A stretch of DNA of 32,960 bases from positions 1 through 32,960 of IMG/VR virus record IMGVR_UViG_3300025151_000156; one strand, given 5' to 3'. Position numbers and translations under genes: made by a program. Shown in pieces: positions 1 to 7,176 of the stretch; position 1 is the stretch's first letter, and each line of letters begins with the position of its first letter. The notes beneath the pieces were generated by a model that ran no database searches, was not told the origin of the DNA, and saw only the letters and a program-made list of their open reading frames with translations. Source of the DNA: a virus.

Positions 1-142
1 AATCAGGCCGTTTACTTACCGTCCAATCTAACTTAGCAGCGATAAGCATCTCTTCAGGAGACATATTGTTGTCTACCTTTACTCCTAGCCCATGCCAAGG
101 GACTTCCCCTGCATAAGCCATTGTTTCTACTTGGTGAGCCAT
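1..142 (-). CDS. DUF932/TIGR03299-like phage/plasmid protein (N-terminus only)
   Basis: The first 47 codons are present and the rest lies beyond the left edge. The protein starts with MAHQVETMAYAGEVPWHGLG and continues with KVDNNMSPEEMLIAAKLDW. This opening, with its AGEVPWHGLG core, is what I know from the phage/plasmid-like protein family TIGR03299 (DUF932), which is widespread in phages and plasmids and has no firmly established biochemical function. The ATG at 142-140 is preceded by AAAGAAAGGG seven bases upstream, a good ribosome binding site that matches those of the other early genes. It is the last visible gene of the leftward early block, 19 bases after the preceding gene. The family call rests on the N-terminus alone. 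Confidence 0.7.
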   Translation of the reverse strand, partial: MAHQVETMAYAGEVPWHGLGVKVDNNMSPEEMLIAAKLDWTVSKRPD

Positions 143-161
143 AATATAACCCTTTCTTTGG

Positions 162-476
162 TTAGTGGATTGAAGGATCAGCGGTGCGGTATTCTTCTGG
201 CACATCGCTGTCTGGTATCTCTGCAACAGGTAAGGAATTAAACTCCTCAAAACTAATATCTATCCAACCTGAATGCAAAGGGCTGAATGCGACTTGTATA
301 CGCATCTCAACATCGTTATGTGGCATGTCAAAACAAACAGGAAGCATAGCATCATCTGCTATAGTATCAAGTGCATCCTGCAACATGTCACGGTTAAGTG
401 ACCTATTTCTTTCAGCTTTTATTGCGTTCTCATTAACTGCAATAAGCTGTTCCTTATTAAAGTAACGTACTTTCAT
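162..476 (-). CDS. Small acidic hypothetical protein (104 aa)
   Basis: I do not recognise this protein. It is 104 residues and acidic, without Cys pairs, membrane segments or a signal peptide. Residues 1-45 look helical and the C-terminal half is rich in Asp, Glu and Pro (for example AEIPDSDVPEEY). The start at 476 has GAAAGG eight to nine bases upstream, in the same AATAGAAAGG context as two other genes of the early block, which supports both the gene and its start. It lies between the UvrD-type helicase and the DUF932-like gene on the same strand, so it is probably co-transcribed with the replication genes. The ORF that exactly covers it on the opposite strand has no comparable ribosome binding site and is treated as a shadow. 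Confidence 0.7.
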   Translation of the reverse strand: MKVRYFNKEQLIAVNENAIKAERNRSLNRDMLQDALDTIADDAMLPVCFDMPHNDVEMRIQVAFSPLHSGWIDISFEEFNSLPVAEIPDSDVPEEYRTADPSIH

Positions 477-563
477 ATAGCTTACCTTTCTATTTAAGCT
501 GTTAATATGGTTAATATATTGTAACCGTTTATCCTGAGAAAGTGTTAGTTTATCTTATTTGTT

Positions 564-2081
564 CTAGTAAGGGAGAGCGTACCCTTGACTAAACATAGGA
601 TGCACTAGATGTAACTGCTCTTTAGCTCTTGTTAAACCAACGTAAAATACTCGCGCCTCATCTTCATCATACGTATTTATTTTTCGCCACATAGAATATG
701 GCCTACGCATTACATCAGTAAGTAACATTACATTAGTTGCCTCTGCTCCTTTCGCAGAGTGGATTGTAGAAATCCTAATCCTAGGTGTTTGGTCTAACTT
801 TTCACCCTTCCGTAAACAGGCTTTTAAATACACTTTATCACGCTGTGATATTTTACCTAACCCTTGATCCCATGGATCTGCATGTAATAACCCATGCGAT
901 TGCTGTAAATCTTCAATACTATACAACGTACCATCTTCCCCATCTGGCATGGTTTTATAGCCATAGACAATTTGTTTATTCAGCAACATATATTTATAAA
1001 TTAATCTAACTTGATCGGCAGTTATACGTTCTCCATTTCTAACTGCTTCCCAAAACCTAACCGCATCTATAACCTTACTATCTAAACTTCTAGAACCATT
1101 GTATATATACAGGTGTCCTCTTTTCCTTACCTCTTCTTCTATTTGCTCAGCACCCCTAGTTGTTCTACTTAACAATAACCAATCTTTATCTGATAGGTCT
1201 ACTTCCTCAGAATGTCTATGCCAAAATATTTCACCTTTATCTTCTTTTGCTGTAAACGGTTTTTCGCGACGCCCTACAATTTTATGTATTACTTGGATAC
1301 TTAGATCGTGATGTAAAGAGGGGATGCGATAACTTTTATCTAACAAAGTTACATCACCCTCTAACCCTACAAACTGTTCTACATCTGCACCTGCATATCT
1401 AAATATGGCTTGGTCATCATCACCTGCAACATAACAAATCTTACTTCTTTCTTCTAATCGTCTTACCATTTCCCACTGGATAGGTGATAAATCCTGTGCT
1501 TCATCTATAAACACAACCTCTAACTTAGGACATAAGTCTCTATGTAAAAATAATTCTAACATACCTGTGTAATCAAACAGCCCATACGCCTCTTTCCAAT
1601 GTTCTAACCCTCTCGCAACGTAATCTACTCTAGCCCAATCTGTTTTAAGAGGTACGATACTCTGGTTGTAGATTTTTTTCAATGGCTCACGTAATATTCT
1701 AGCCATATTGATAATTTCTAAAAACTTATCACCATAACCAAAATCTTTGTATGGGCCTTGCTCTGTCACTCCCCCTATAAAAAACTTACCAATCTTTAGC
1801 CACTCTGCTATCTCTTGGTACTTTTCTGATGTGATTACCTGTGAATGATTTAAACCTGCTTGCTGAAAAGCTAAACTATGTAAGGTGCGGAAGTAGGGTA
1901 ATTCTTTTTTACTAAAGTTAAATTTTAAACAAGCCCTATCAATAGCTTCTTGTGCGGCTCTACGTGTAAACGCAAAATATCCTATACGATCTGGCGGTAC
2001 ACCTGACTCAAGGTAAGATTCTACTAGGCTAAGTAGCTTCGTTGTTTTACCTGTTCCTGGAGGTCCTAGTACAATGTGCAT
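564..2081 (-). CDS. UvrD/Rep-family superfamily 1A DNA helicase
   Basis: An ATP-dependent DNA helicase of the UvrD/Rep/PcrA type (expected 3'-5' translocation), probably unwinding DNA during phage replication or recombination. The SF1A motifs appear in order: Walker A GPPGTGKT at residues 6-13; motif Ia around FAFTRRAAQEA (37-47); Walker B DEAQD at 193-197; motif III GDDDQAIF at 220-227; motif IV SYR at 250-252; motif V RISTIHSAKGAE near 437; and motif VI VFYVGLTRAKEQL near 478-490. At 505 residues it is shorter than cellular UvrD (about 720), so the accessory subdomains are reduced, as is common in phages. The ATG shares one base with the stop of the upstream primase gene (TAATG), so the two are very likely translationally coupled and act together. 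Confidence 0.93.
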   Translation of the reverse strand: MHIVLGPPGTGKTTKLLSLVESYLESGVPPDRIGYFAFTRRAAQEAIDRACLKFNFSKKELPYFRTLHSLAFQQAGLNHSQVITSEKYQEIAEWLKIGKFFIGGVTEQGPYKDFGYGDKFLEIINMARILREPLKKIYNQSIVPLKTDWARVDYVARGLEHWKEAYGLFDYTGMLELFLHRDLCPKLEVVFIDEAQDLSPIQWEMVRRLEERSKICYVAGDDDQAIFRYAGADVEQFVGLEGDVTLLDKSYRIPSLHHDLSIQVIHKIVGRREKPFTAKEDKGEIFWHRHSEEVDLSDKDWLLLSRTTRGAEQIEEEVRKRGHLYIYNGSRSLDSKVIDAVRFWEAVRNGERITADQVRLIYKYMLLNKQIVYGYKTMPDGEDGTLYSIEDLQQSHGLLHADPWDQGLGKISQRDKVYLKACLRKGEKLDQTPRIRISTIHSAKGAEATNVMLLTDVMRRPYSMWRKINTYDEDEARVFYVGLTRAKEQLHLVHPMFSQGYALPY

Positions 2082-3604
2082 TACAATATTTCTTGTGATG
2101 CAGGGAGTGCAGGTAACTCAATCTCTGATTCATCTGTTTCAAAGTACGATTGTTCTAACGACCACACATGCACACCCTTACCCCTAACACGCCAGAACAT
2201 TTTTTCGGCATTTAAATCACGCAATCGCAACGTAACTCGGTTAGAAGTGTAGTGGTTGAAATCGTTTACAGACAAGTGCTTTTTTAAATCTTTTACTTGG
2301 AAATAAACCCTATCATCTAGCCAAACAGCAACACCCTGTAATATATCTTCGCGCTCCTCACCTTTAGCTCTTTCACAAGCAAAAGCATGGAGTAAATCTT
2401 CAAACTCACCTTTAAACGTAGCGTCAGGTGGCACCTCTACAATAGTTACATTATCTAACAACATTTGTATTCTTGTTTGCCATGCTCGTTGATTCATAGC
2501 TACAGGAAACATATTGATTTGTGATACACATTCTTTTTGAAACTGTGCTTGGCTTGTTAATCCAGTAGTAGTTAGCTCTAATCGTTTATTATTTACATTC
2601 AATATCCAAATGGGTGGGTCGCCATCTATTTTAGTAAGGCTTGACATATCAGCCGCGATACCATTAGGCCCAACACCAAACTTCCTAGTTTTACATAACT
2701 CTTTATCGCAGAAAGGTTTGATGGGTTGGTCTTCGCATTTGTAGAAGTAATCTTTTTTCTTTAACTGTCGTATAGTATTACCTACCTCACTATGGCTTAG
2801 TGGTGGTGATAGGTAATCTATATTGTACCTTTGTACTAACTGTTCCCAATTATCTTCATCAAACAACCTTGCATACACACCTAAATTAAATAGAGCGTTA
2901 TTACGTGAACCTTCACTAAATCCTTTACTGCATAAGTGCTGTAGGCAAGGAGGCCCTTCCTCTATAACACCCTCCTCTGTACCAAAACTTAAATTTAGTT
3001 TACGGAATTTTGTGGGAGTCAGTATAAAAGTTTTTGCATACTCTATAAAAGCTGTCGGGTTTAGTGCCTCACCATTTTCATCAAATCCATATCGAGTTGT
3101 TTTATTACCGCCGTGGTACGGCATATTCAAAAAGTTACCTGTATCACCTCTATCTTTTAATATAGTTGTTTGTTTAGGGAATATTTCACTGCCAGAAAAA
3201 CCTAGAGCCGCGCTTAGTTCTGTAATCCTACGTTGCATTTCCTCTGCCTCTATAGGTTCAGATAAGAACATCCAAACATGCGCTCCGCCACTTTTAGTTC
3301 TACCAACAACAGCAGGAATTTTATTTTCTTTTAAAACAGTAATTAGTTTTTTATGACTAACATCATATTGGTCAATATCTATTGCACCCCACTGACACAT
3401 ATTATCGCTTCTAATTGGTATAATACCTAGCCCGATACCTCCGTTTAAATGTTCTTCCCACATTTCAACTTTGGTAGGCTCTTTTATAACCTTTGCTATA
3501 CCTTGCTTTTTACCATCAATAGCTCGATTATTTTTTACTTCATAGGTACCGTGTGCAATATCACTACCTTTAAATAAGGCAAAAAATTCTTGTGATAAAT
3601 CCAT
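2081..3604 (-). CDS. Archaeo-eukaryotic (AEP) primase, TOTE-associated type, with C-terminal Cys cluster
   Basis: Predicted primase or primase-polymerase that makes primers for phage replication. The AEP signature is visible: WGAIDID with catalytic D76 and D78, then GRTKSGGAHVWMF (101-113) with the SGGxH nucleotide-binding motif (H109), then GDTGNFLNMPYHGG (153-166), which fits the third conserved strand. This arrangement is what I associate with the AEP domain of TOTE conflict systems and related phage primases. The C-terminal half has PPCL (C220), C225, a helical stretch with RNNALFNLG, and C290, C299 and C304, spaced like the Cys ligands of a PriL/PriCT-type metal or Fe-S site. The N-terminal residues probably contact template. 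The ATG follows GGAG at a 6-base spacing. It is coupled by a 1-base overlap to the helicase gene. No family-B or family-A polymerase is seen in the window. Confidence 0.85.
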   Translation of the reverse strand: MDLSQEFFALFKGSDIAHGTYEVKNNRAIDGKKQGIAKVIKEPTKVEMWEEHLNGGIGLGIIPIRSDNMCQWGAIDIDQYDVSHKKLITVLKENKIPAVVGRTKSGGAHVWMFLSEPIEAEEMQRRITELSAALGFSGSEIFPKQTTILKDRGDTGNFLNMPYHGGNKTTRYGFDENGEALNPTAFIEYAKTFILTPTKFRKLNLSFGTEEGVIEEGPPCLQHLCSKGFSEGSRNNALFNLGVYARLFDEDNWEQLVQRYNIDYLSPPLSHSEVGNTIRQLKKKDYFYKCEDQPIKPFCDKELCKTRKFGVGPNGIAADMSSLTKIDGDPPIWILNVNNKRLELTTTGLTSQAQFQKECVSQINMFPVAMNQRAWQTRIQMLLDNVTIVEVPPDATFKGEFEDLLHAFACERAKGEEREDILQGVAVWLDDRVYFQVKDLKKHLSVNDFNHYTSNRVTLRLRDLNAEKMFWRVRGKGVHVWSLEQSYFETDESEIELPALPASQEIL

Positions 3605-3722
3605 AGTTCACTCCAATAAAAGGGTGGAGGCTACTTACTTAGGAAGGGTTTAGAAACCTAAGTAGTAGCCTCCGCAGAACAGAGCGATCAACTCCCTGCC
3701 CTGTAGGTGGTAAACTTATAGA
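3605..3722 (-). promoter_or_regulatory. Intergenic hairpin between the SSB-like and primase genes
   Basis: The gap holds a strong inverted repeat. The left arm is 3626-3643 (starts GGAGGCTACT, ends CTTAGG) and the right arm is 3657-3673 (CCTAAGTAG to CCTCC). They pair over 17 bp with a single bulged T, around a 13-base loop. On the transcribed minus strand the hairpin is followed by ACCCTTTTATT, a short imperfect T-tract, and then by the primase ribosome binding site GGAG. It could be a leaky intrinsic terminator that lowers primase/helicase expression relative to the SSB-like gene, or an RNA-processing or stability element. Structure is seen directly; function is inferred. Confidence 0.6.
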
Positions 3723-4517
3723 TTAGAATGGCACATTATCATCTGGGTCTGTGCCAACATGGTTAGAGCCATCATTTAGCTCTACATCACCTGCCTTAAC
3801 AGATTTAGCAAAAGCAACCGCCATATCAAAAACATCTTTATCACCTTGGTTGCTTAAATCTAGTGAGCGTTCCCTAGCTATCTCCCAACCGTACCAACTA
3901 CCTTTATCATTTTGCTCTGGTACGCTTGTAACCTTATAAACTTGTGACATTAATGGTAATGTATACAAACCGTTTTTACCCTGAGCAGTAAGTGATTGTG
4001 CTTGTGTCAACCATTTACGGCCCTTCTTTAATTGTGTAGATGCCATAGTCATTAAGGCTTTTTGTGGGCCTAGCTCGGGATGTAACATCAGCACAAAAAA
4101 CTGTGCCGTATTAGTAAGCTGATTACCATTGGGTAATAAATCTTGCCCTTGGTCACTGCGAGTAACTGTTTTAACAATAGGGTCATCAGGTGTGTACGAA
4201 CCTACATATCCGCCACCTTCTTCCCTACCACGCCACTCTACATAACGACGATTGTAATGGCATGGTATAACAAAGATACCATCTTTTTCTGCCTCATATA
4301 CTTCATTTAGCACAGTGTTAAATATCATACCAGCTTCGGCACCTTCGACATAAGCACCATCACGCTTTTTAACTTGTGGGCTTACATCAGCAAGCACACG
4401 TAAAAACGGAATAGCAAGGTCTTCTGTTTTTACTTCACTAAAACCTTCACCTTGGAACTGTTCAAAACCTTCATATACGGCTACTTCATTAGCCTCTTTT
4501 TTTGCTACTTGCGACAT
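3723..4517 (-). CDS. Candidate phage single-stranded DNA-binding protein
   Basis: A 264-residue protein of a type common next to phage replication genes. Three things support a ssDNA-binding role. It sits directly upstream of the primase and helicase genes. It is a soluble mixed alpha/beta protein with many aromatic and basic residues in the core (for example CHYNRRYVEWRGRE near 85-98 and STQLKKGRKW near 163-172). It ends in an acidic tail closing with DPDDNVPF, like the D/E-rich ...DDxPF ends of SSB proteins, which recruit partner proteins. The segment FLRVLADVSPQVKKRDGAY near 38-56 is family-like from memory. I cannot see a canonical OB-fold signature, so the role is inferred from tail and context. 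GAGAGGA lies 7-8 bases upstream of the ATG. It follows the 184-aa gene after only 4 bases. Confidence 0.55.
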   Translation of the reverse strand: MSQVAKKEANEVAVYEGFEQFQGEGFSEVKTEDLAIPFLRVLADVSPQVKKRDGAYVEGAEAGMIFNTVLNEVYEAEKDGIFVIPCHYNRRYVEWRGREEGGGYVGSYTPDDPIVKTVTRSDQGQDLLPNGNQLTNTAQFFVLMLHPELGPQKALMTMASTQLKKGRKWLTQAQSLTAQGKNGLYTLPLMSQVYKVTSVPEQNDKGSWYGWEIARERSLDLSNQGDKDVFDMAVAFAKSVKAGDVELNDGSNHVGTDPDDNVPF

Positions 4518-4521
4518 TTTT

Positions 4522-5076
4522 TTATCCTCTCTTTGCTTTACTTATTTTTGTTTTCTCACCTATATACAACCCAAACAAATCGGCAGGAACATTATTGCCT
4601 TGTTCAAATTGGTCTTTTACAAATGCTTTCAGCGTCATAGGCTCTACCCACTTTTTGGTGTTTACTGCCATGCCTCTGTGTATTAAGTCATCTGCAAACT
4701 GTTTTGCTTGTTCTTCTTGTCCACGAACAAACGTCGTTGCTACTTGGTTTTTAATTAAATCACCAAAGTCATTATCTACTAACCATGTAAATGCTTCATC
4801 TGCTCTATCTTTACTTATAGATGCACTGTAGAATTTACCCACGCTTACACGTGACCCATCTTCTAATACAAGCTCACTAATACTATGTTCTGCCATAGCT
4901 GAAGGTAATTGTTCCTCTGCTATCTCACGCAAATCACGCTTTGCTTGTTTAAGGTCTTCTTCTAATTGTGCAATACGCTGTTCAATTGTTAATTGTAGAT
5001 TAGCTAGTTTGCTGACTAAACTTAAACCCTGTTCATCCACCGTTTTTAAATCGGTGGCTACATCCTCAAAATCCAT
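4522..5076 (-). CDS. Conserved phage early protein with N-terminal coiled coil (184 aa)
   Basis: I cannot assign a function. Residues about 25-60 (LANLQLTIEQRI through REIAEEQ) form a charged heptad-rich coiled coil, suggesting an oligomer. A small globular part follows, containing VLEDGSRVSVGKFYSASI and a conserved-looking C-terminal motif MTLKAFVKDQFEQGNNVP near 147-164, then DLFGLYIGEKTKI and a basic tail. From memory, proteins with this C-terminal motif are frequent in phages next to SSB or recombination genes. The start is backed by AATAGAAAGGGTTTACT directly upstream. It lies 12 bases after the preceding small gene and 4 bases before the SSB-like gene, so all three are probably one transcript and one pathway, such as replication or recombination. 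Confidence 0.75.
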   Translation of the reverse strand: MDFEDVATDLKTVDEQGLSLVSKLANLQLTIEQRIAQLEEDLKQAKRDLREIAEEQLPSAMAEHSISELVLEDGSRVSVGKFYSASISKDRADEAFTWLVDNDFGDLIKNQVATTFVRGQEEQAKQFADDLIHRGMAVNTKKWVEPMTLKAFVKDQFEQGNNVPADLFGLYIGEKTKISKAKRG

Positions 5077-5088
5077 AGTAAACCCTTT

Positions 5089-5397
5089 CTATTCATTAAA
5101 GTTTGCTTCAAGTGGGTAATACTTATTATCTAACCTATCCCACTTCAGCATTTTGTAACGGCCCATATTGTGCCGTGATGCAATACTCGCAGCTAACCCA
5201 ATTATTACAGGATCACCAGAAAGTAACAGGTAATCATCATCTGTAAACTTACTTAACTTACGAGTTAATTGTTTTATTAATGGCTGAGTAGAAAAACTTG
5301 CCTGCTCAGATGCAGGTATCAGAACTTCTATATCGCCAAAGGTAACCGCATCACTTAGATCACGGCCACGCATTTCTTGTACTATGTAAACTGTCAT
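5089..5397 (-). CDS. Conserved small phage early protein (102 aa), first gene of the leftward early operon
   Basis: I do not recognise a functional family. The protein begins MTVYIVQEMRGRDLSDAVTF and contains a β-α pattern (FGDIEVLIPA; YLLLSGDPVIIGLAASIASRH), with no Cys cluster or membrane span. An upstream in-frame ATG at 5415 would add six residues, but GGAG sits exactly six bases before the ATG at 5397, so I choose 5397. It is the first gene read leftward from the divergent control region, where a TTGACA/TATAAT pair lies just upstream, so it should be among the earliest expressed genes. Confidence 0.75.
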   Translation of the reverse strand: MTVYIVQEMRGRDLSDAVTFGDIEVLIPASEQASFSTQPLIKQLTRKLSKFTDDDYLLLSGDPVIIGLAASIASRHNMGRYKMLKWDRLDNKYYPLEANFNE

Positions 5398-5428
5398 GCC
5401 TTTCTCCACATGCAACTAGGTAATGGGC

Positions 5429-5462
5429 AATACTAGCATATATTATAATTGGCACTAGTATT
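5429..5462. promoter_or_regulatory. Operator-like inverted repeat spanning the leftward -10 box
   Basis: Arms AATACTAG (5429-5436) and CTAGTATT (5455-5462) are perfect 8-bp reverse complements separated by 18 bases. The arm centres are 26 bp apart, about two and a half helical turns. The -10 hexamer of the leftward promoter candidate lies between the arms. This geometry suits binding by a dimeric repressor; no regulator gene is seen in the window. Confidence 0.45.
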
Positions 5463-5472
5463 TTTATGTCAA
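5442..5472 (-). promoter_or_regulatory. Leftward promoter candidate for the early operon
   Basis: On the minus strand a perfect TTGACA (5472-5467) is followed after 19 bases by a perfect TATAAT (5447-5442). The spacing is two bases longer than ideal for a sigma-70 promoter, but both hexamers match exactly. It lies about 45 bases upstream of the first leftward gene. It overlaps the AATACTAG/CTAGTATT inverted repeat, so repression by a dimeric regulator is plausible. Confidence 0.5.
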
Positions 5473-5506
5473 TAAAAAATAAAATATCTCAAGGTTACAC
5501 AGACTT

Positions 5507-5515
5507 TGCTATAAT
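5507..5515 (+). promoter_or_regulatory. Extended -10 promoter candidate, rightward
   Basis: TGCTATAAT is a perfect extended -10 element (TGn followed by TATAAT at 5510-5515). No good -35 hexamer is found at the usual distance, which is acceptable for extended -10 promoters. It would transcribe toward the SNF2-type helicase and methyltransferase with a leader of about 215 bases. Confidence 0.4.
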
Positions 5516-5581
5516 AGGGGCAAAACCCAAAGAAACCCTAGAAAAAATAAATCCAAAAACGTCGCGCGTACCGAGAAAGTT

Positions 5582-5602
5582 GTATATTGTATATCGTATA
5601 TC
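5582..5602. repeat. Three tandem 7-bp repeats, GTATATY
   Basis: GTATATT, GTATATC and GTATATC follow each other without gaps between 5582 and 5602. Small tandem iterons like this are found at phage origins and multi-site operators; here they lie in the middle of the divergent control region. The repeat is seen directly, its role is not. Confidence 0.5.
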
Positions 5603-5613
5603 GGAAAATGTTA

Positions 5614-5625
5614 GAATTTAAATTC
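5614..5625. repeat. Perfect 12-bp palindrome GAATTTAAATTC
   Basis: The sequence GAATTTAAATTC is its own reverse complement. It lies inside the wider inverted pair CGGAAAA/TTTTCCG (5602-5608 and 5637-5643), although the two centres are offset by 3 bases. It may be a protein-binding site or part of an origin; AT-rich 12-bp palindromes can also arise by chance. Confidence 0.4.
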
Positions 5626-5678
5626 ATCGTTTTTCGTTTTCCGGTACTATATAGCAAAGTTACTTGATAAACCTTTTA

Positions 5679-5707
5679 TTGCTCGCGCTTTTGTTTACGT
5701 TTAAAAT
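5679..5707 (+). promoter_or_regulatory. Second rightward promoter candidate, close to the helicase gene
   Basis: TTGCTC (5679-5684) and TAAAAT (5702-5707, five of six matches) are separated by exactly 17 bases, giving a short leader before the helicase gene. The -35 box is weak, so this ranks below the extended -10 element as evidence. Confidence 0.3.
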
Positions 5708-5736
5708 GTAACTATTCCCAATAGAAAGAGGGTAAA

Positions 5737-7176
5737 ATGCGTTACAAATTTAAATACCAACCATACAAGCATCAATTAGATGCTTTGGAAAAGTCGTGGG
5801 ATAAAAACTTTTTTGCACTGTTTATGGATATGGGAACAGGCAAATCTAAAGTGCTTATAGATACGATTGCCATGCTGTATGATAAAGGCAAAATAGATTC
5901 TGCCCTTATTATCGCACCTAAAGGTGTATACAGAAACTGGGAACGTAAAGAGTTACCCACTCATTTACCTGACCATATTGAAGCAAACATTGTTGTATGG
6001 TCACCACAAAAAACTAAAAAGAAACAAGCAGAATTAGCTACACTAAATGAGCCGTCGGATAAACTGCAAATTTTCCTTATGAATGTAGAAGCGTTATCCA
6101 GTAGCAGAGGAGAATGGTTTGCCTCTAAATTTATATTGTGCCATAAAGCAATGCTTGCTGTAGATGAAAGCACCACTATTAAATCTAGAACAGCTAACAG
6201 AACTAAAAACCTGATAAAATTATCAAGGAACGCCCCATACCGTAGGATACTTACTGGCTCTCCTGTAACTAAATCACCATTAGATTTATATACACAATGT
6301 GAGTTTTTAGAACATTACATATTAGGTCACTCCTCATTTTGGACATTCCAAAACCGTTATGCTAAAATGATACGCAAAACAATGGGAGCGCACTCTTTTA
6401 ATCATATTGTAGGCTACCAAAATTTAGAAGAGTTAAATGGTATTATAGAACCTTTTTCGTTTAGGGTGCGTAAAGAAGATTGTTTAGATTTACCTGATAA
6501 AGTGTATACGCAACGCAGTGTAGAGTTAACGAAAGAGCAACGTGTTCTTTATGATCAAATGAAAAAGAACGCTATGTCTGTTATAGAAAACGAAGGCATT
6601 ATGTCTGCTCCTACAGTGCTTACTCAAATACTACGGTTACAACAAGTTTGTTCTGGGTTTGCTAAATTAGAAGATGGGAGAATAGTAAAAGTAGCTAACA
6701 ATAAACTGCCTGAGTTGTTATCTGTATTAGAAGAAACAGATGGTAAAGTTATTATCTGGGGTAATTTTACTTACGACCTAGAATTAATTCAGCAAGAGCT
6801 TATGAAAACATATGGTGCTGATTCAGTAGAACTATTTTATGGTAATACCCCTGCAGAACAACGACAGCTAATTGTTGAGCGGTTCCAAGACCCTGATGAC
6901 CCACTACGGTTTTTTGTAGGGCAACCAAGAACAGGAGGTTATGGGCTTACACTTACTGAAGCAAACACCGTTATATACTACAGTAACGGATACGATTTAG
7001 AAGTGCGGTTGCAAAGTGAAGATAGAGCGCATCGTATCGGGCAAACAAACAAAGTTACTTATATAGATATTACAGCAGAAGATACAGTAGACCAGAAAGT
7101 TATAAAAGCCTTACGGAGTAAGATAGATATAAGCACTACAGTATTAGCTGAAGGGTATAAAGAGTGGATAATTTAA
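5737..7176 (+). CDS. SNF2-type DEAD/DEAH superfamily 2 helicase/ATPase
   Basis: An ATP-driven DNA translocase of the SNF2 family. The N-terminal RecA-like lobe has a Q-type YQPYKHQLDAL (7-17), Walker A DMGTGKSK (31-38), motif Ia LIIAPKGVYRNW, Walker B AVDEST (141-146) and motif III LTGSP (172-176). The C-terminal lobe has VIIWGNF, the motif V region TGGYGLTLTEANTVIYY and motif VI QSEDRAHRIGQ (426-436), the hallmark of SNF2 proteins. It is 479 residues, the compact form common in phages, with no fused nuclease. The ATG follows AATAGAAAGAGGG at a good spacing. It starts the only rightward unit and overlaps the methyltransferase gene by 13 bases, so the two are co-expressed. It may act in replication, recombination or against host defence; the exact role is not visible. 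Confidence 0.92.
   Translation: MRYKFKYQPYKHQLDALEKSWDKNFFALFMDMGTGKSKVLIDTIAMLYDKGKIDSALIIAPKGVYRNWERKELPTHLPDHIEANIVVWSPQKTKKKQAELATLNEPSDKLQIFLMNVEALSSSRGEWFASKFILCHKAMLAVDESTTIKSRTANRTKNLIKLSRNAPYRRILTGSPVTKSPLDLYTQCEFLEHYILGHSSFWTFQNRYAKMIRKTMGAHSFNHIVGYQNLEELNGIIEPFSFRVRKEDCLDLPDKVYTQRSVELTKEQRVLYDQMKKNAMSVIENEGIMSAPTVLTQILRLQQVCSGFAKLEDGRIVKVANNKLPELLSVLEETDGKVIIWGNFTYDLELIQQELMKTYGADSVELFYGNTPAEQRQLIVERFQDPDDPLRFFVGQPRTGGYGLTLTEANTVIYYSNGYDLEVRLQSEDRAHRIGQTNKVTYIDITAEDTVDQKVIKALRSKIDISTTVLAEGYKEWII

Larger units (their letters stand above)
5398..5736. promoter_or_regulatory. Divergent control region between the two early transcription units
   Basis: This 339-bp non-coding stretch separates the leftward early block from the only rightward genes. 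It is AT-rich apart from a short GC island (GTCGCGCGTACC, 5561-5572). It holds a leftward promoter candidate inside an inverted repeat, two rightward promoter candidates, three tandem 7-mers and a perfect 12-bp palindrome, listed separately. An inverted pair CGGAAAA (5602-5608) / TTTTCCG (5637-5643) encloses the palindrome. No tRNA-like cloverleaf or start-stop ORF with a ribosome binding site was seen. The position, at the point where gene direction diverges, would also suit a replication origin, but nothing proves this. Confidence 0.7.

Noticed and set aside
184-465. Plus-strand ORF fully within the 104-aa gene
   Set aside because: Ser/Cys-rich translation typical of an antisense shadow; the minus-strand gene has the early-type ribosome binding site and the operon context.
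2823-3356. 177-codon plus-strand ORF inside the primase gene
   Set aside because: It lies opposite a region carrying all the conserved AEP motifs, has no plausible start signal and shows no recognisable domain.
5398-5415. N-terminal extension of the first early gene to the ATG at 5415
   Set aside because: The GGAG sequence lies inside this extension, exactly six bases before the ATG at 5397, so the downstream start is favoured.
5398-5736. tRNA or other small RNA gene in the control region
   Set aside because: No cloverleaf with anticodon and TTC-arm sequence could be drawn; the inverted repeats there are short and AT-rich.
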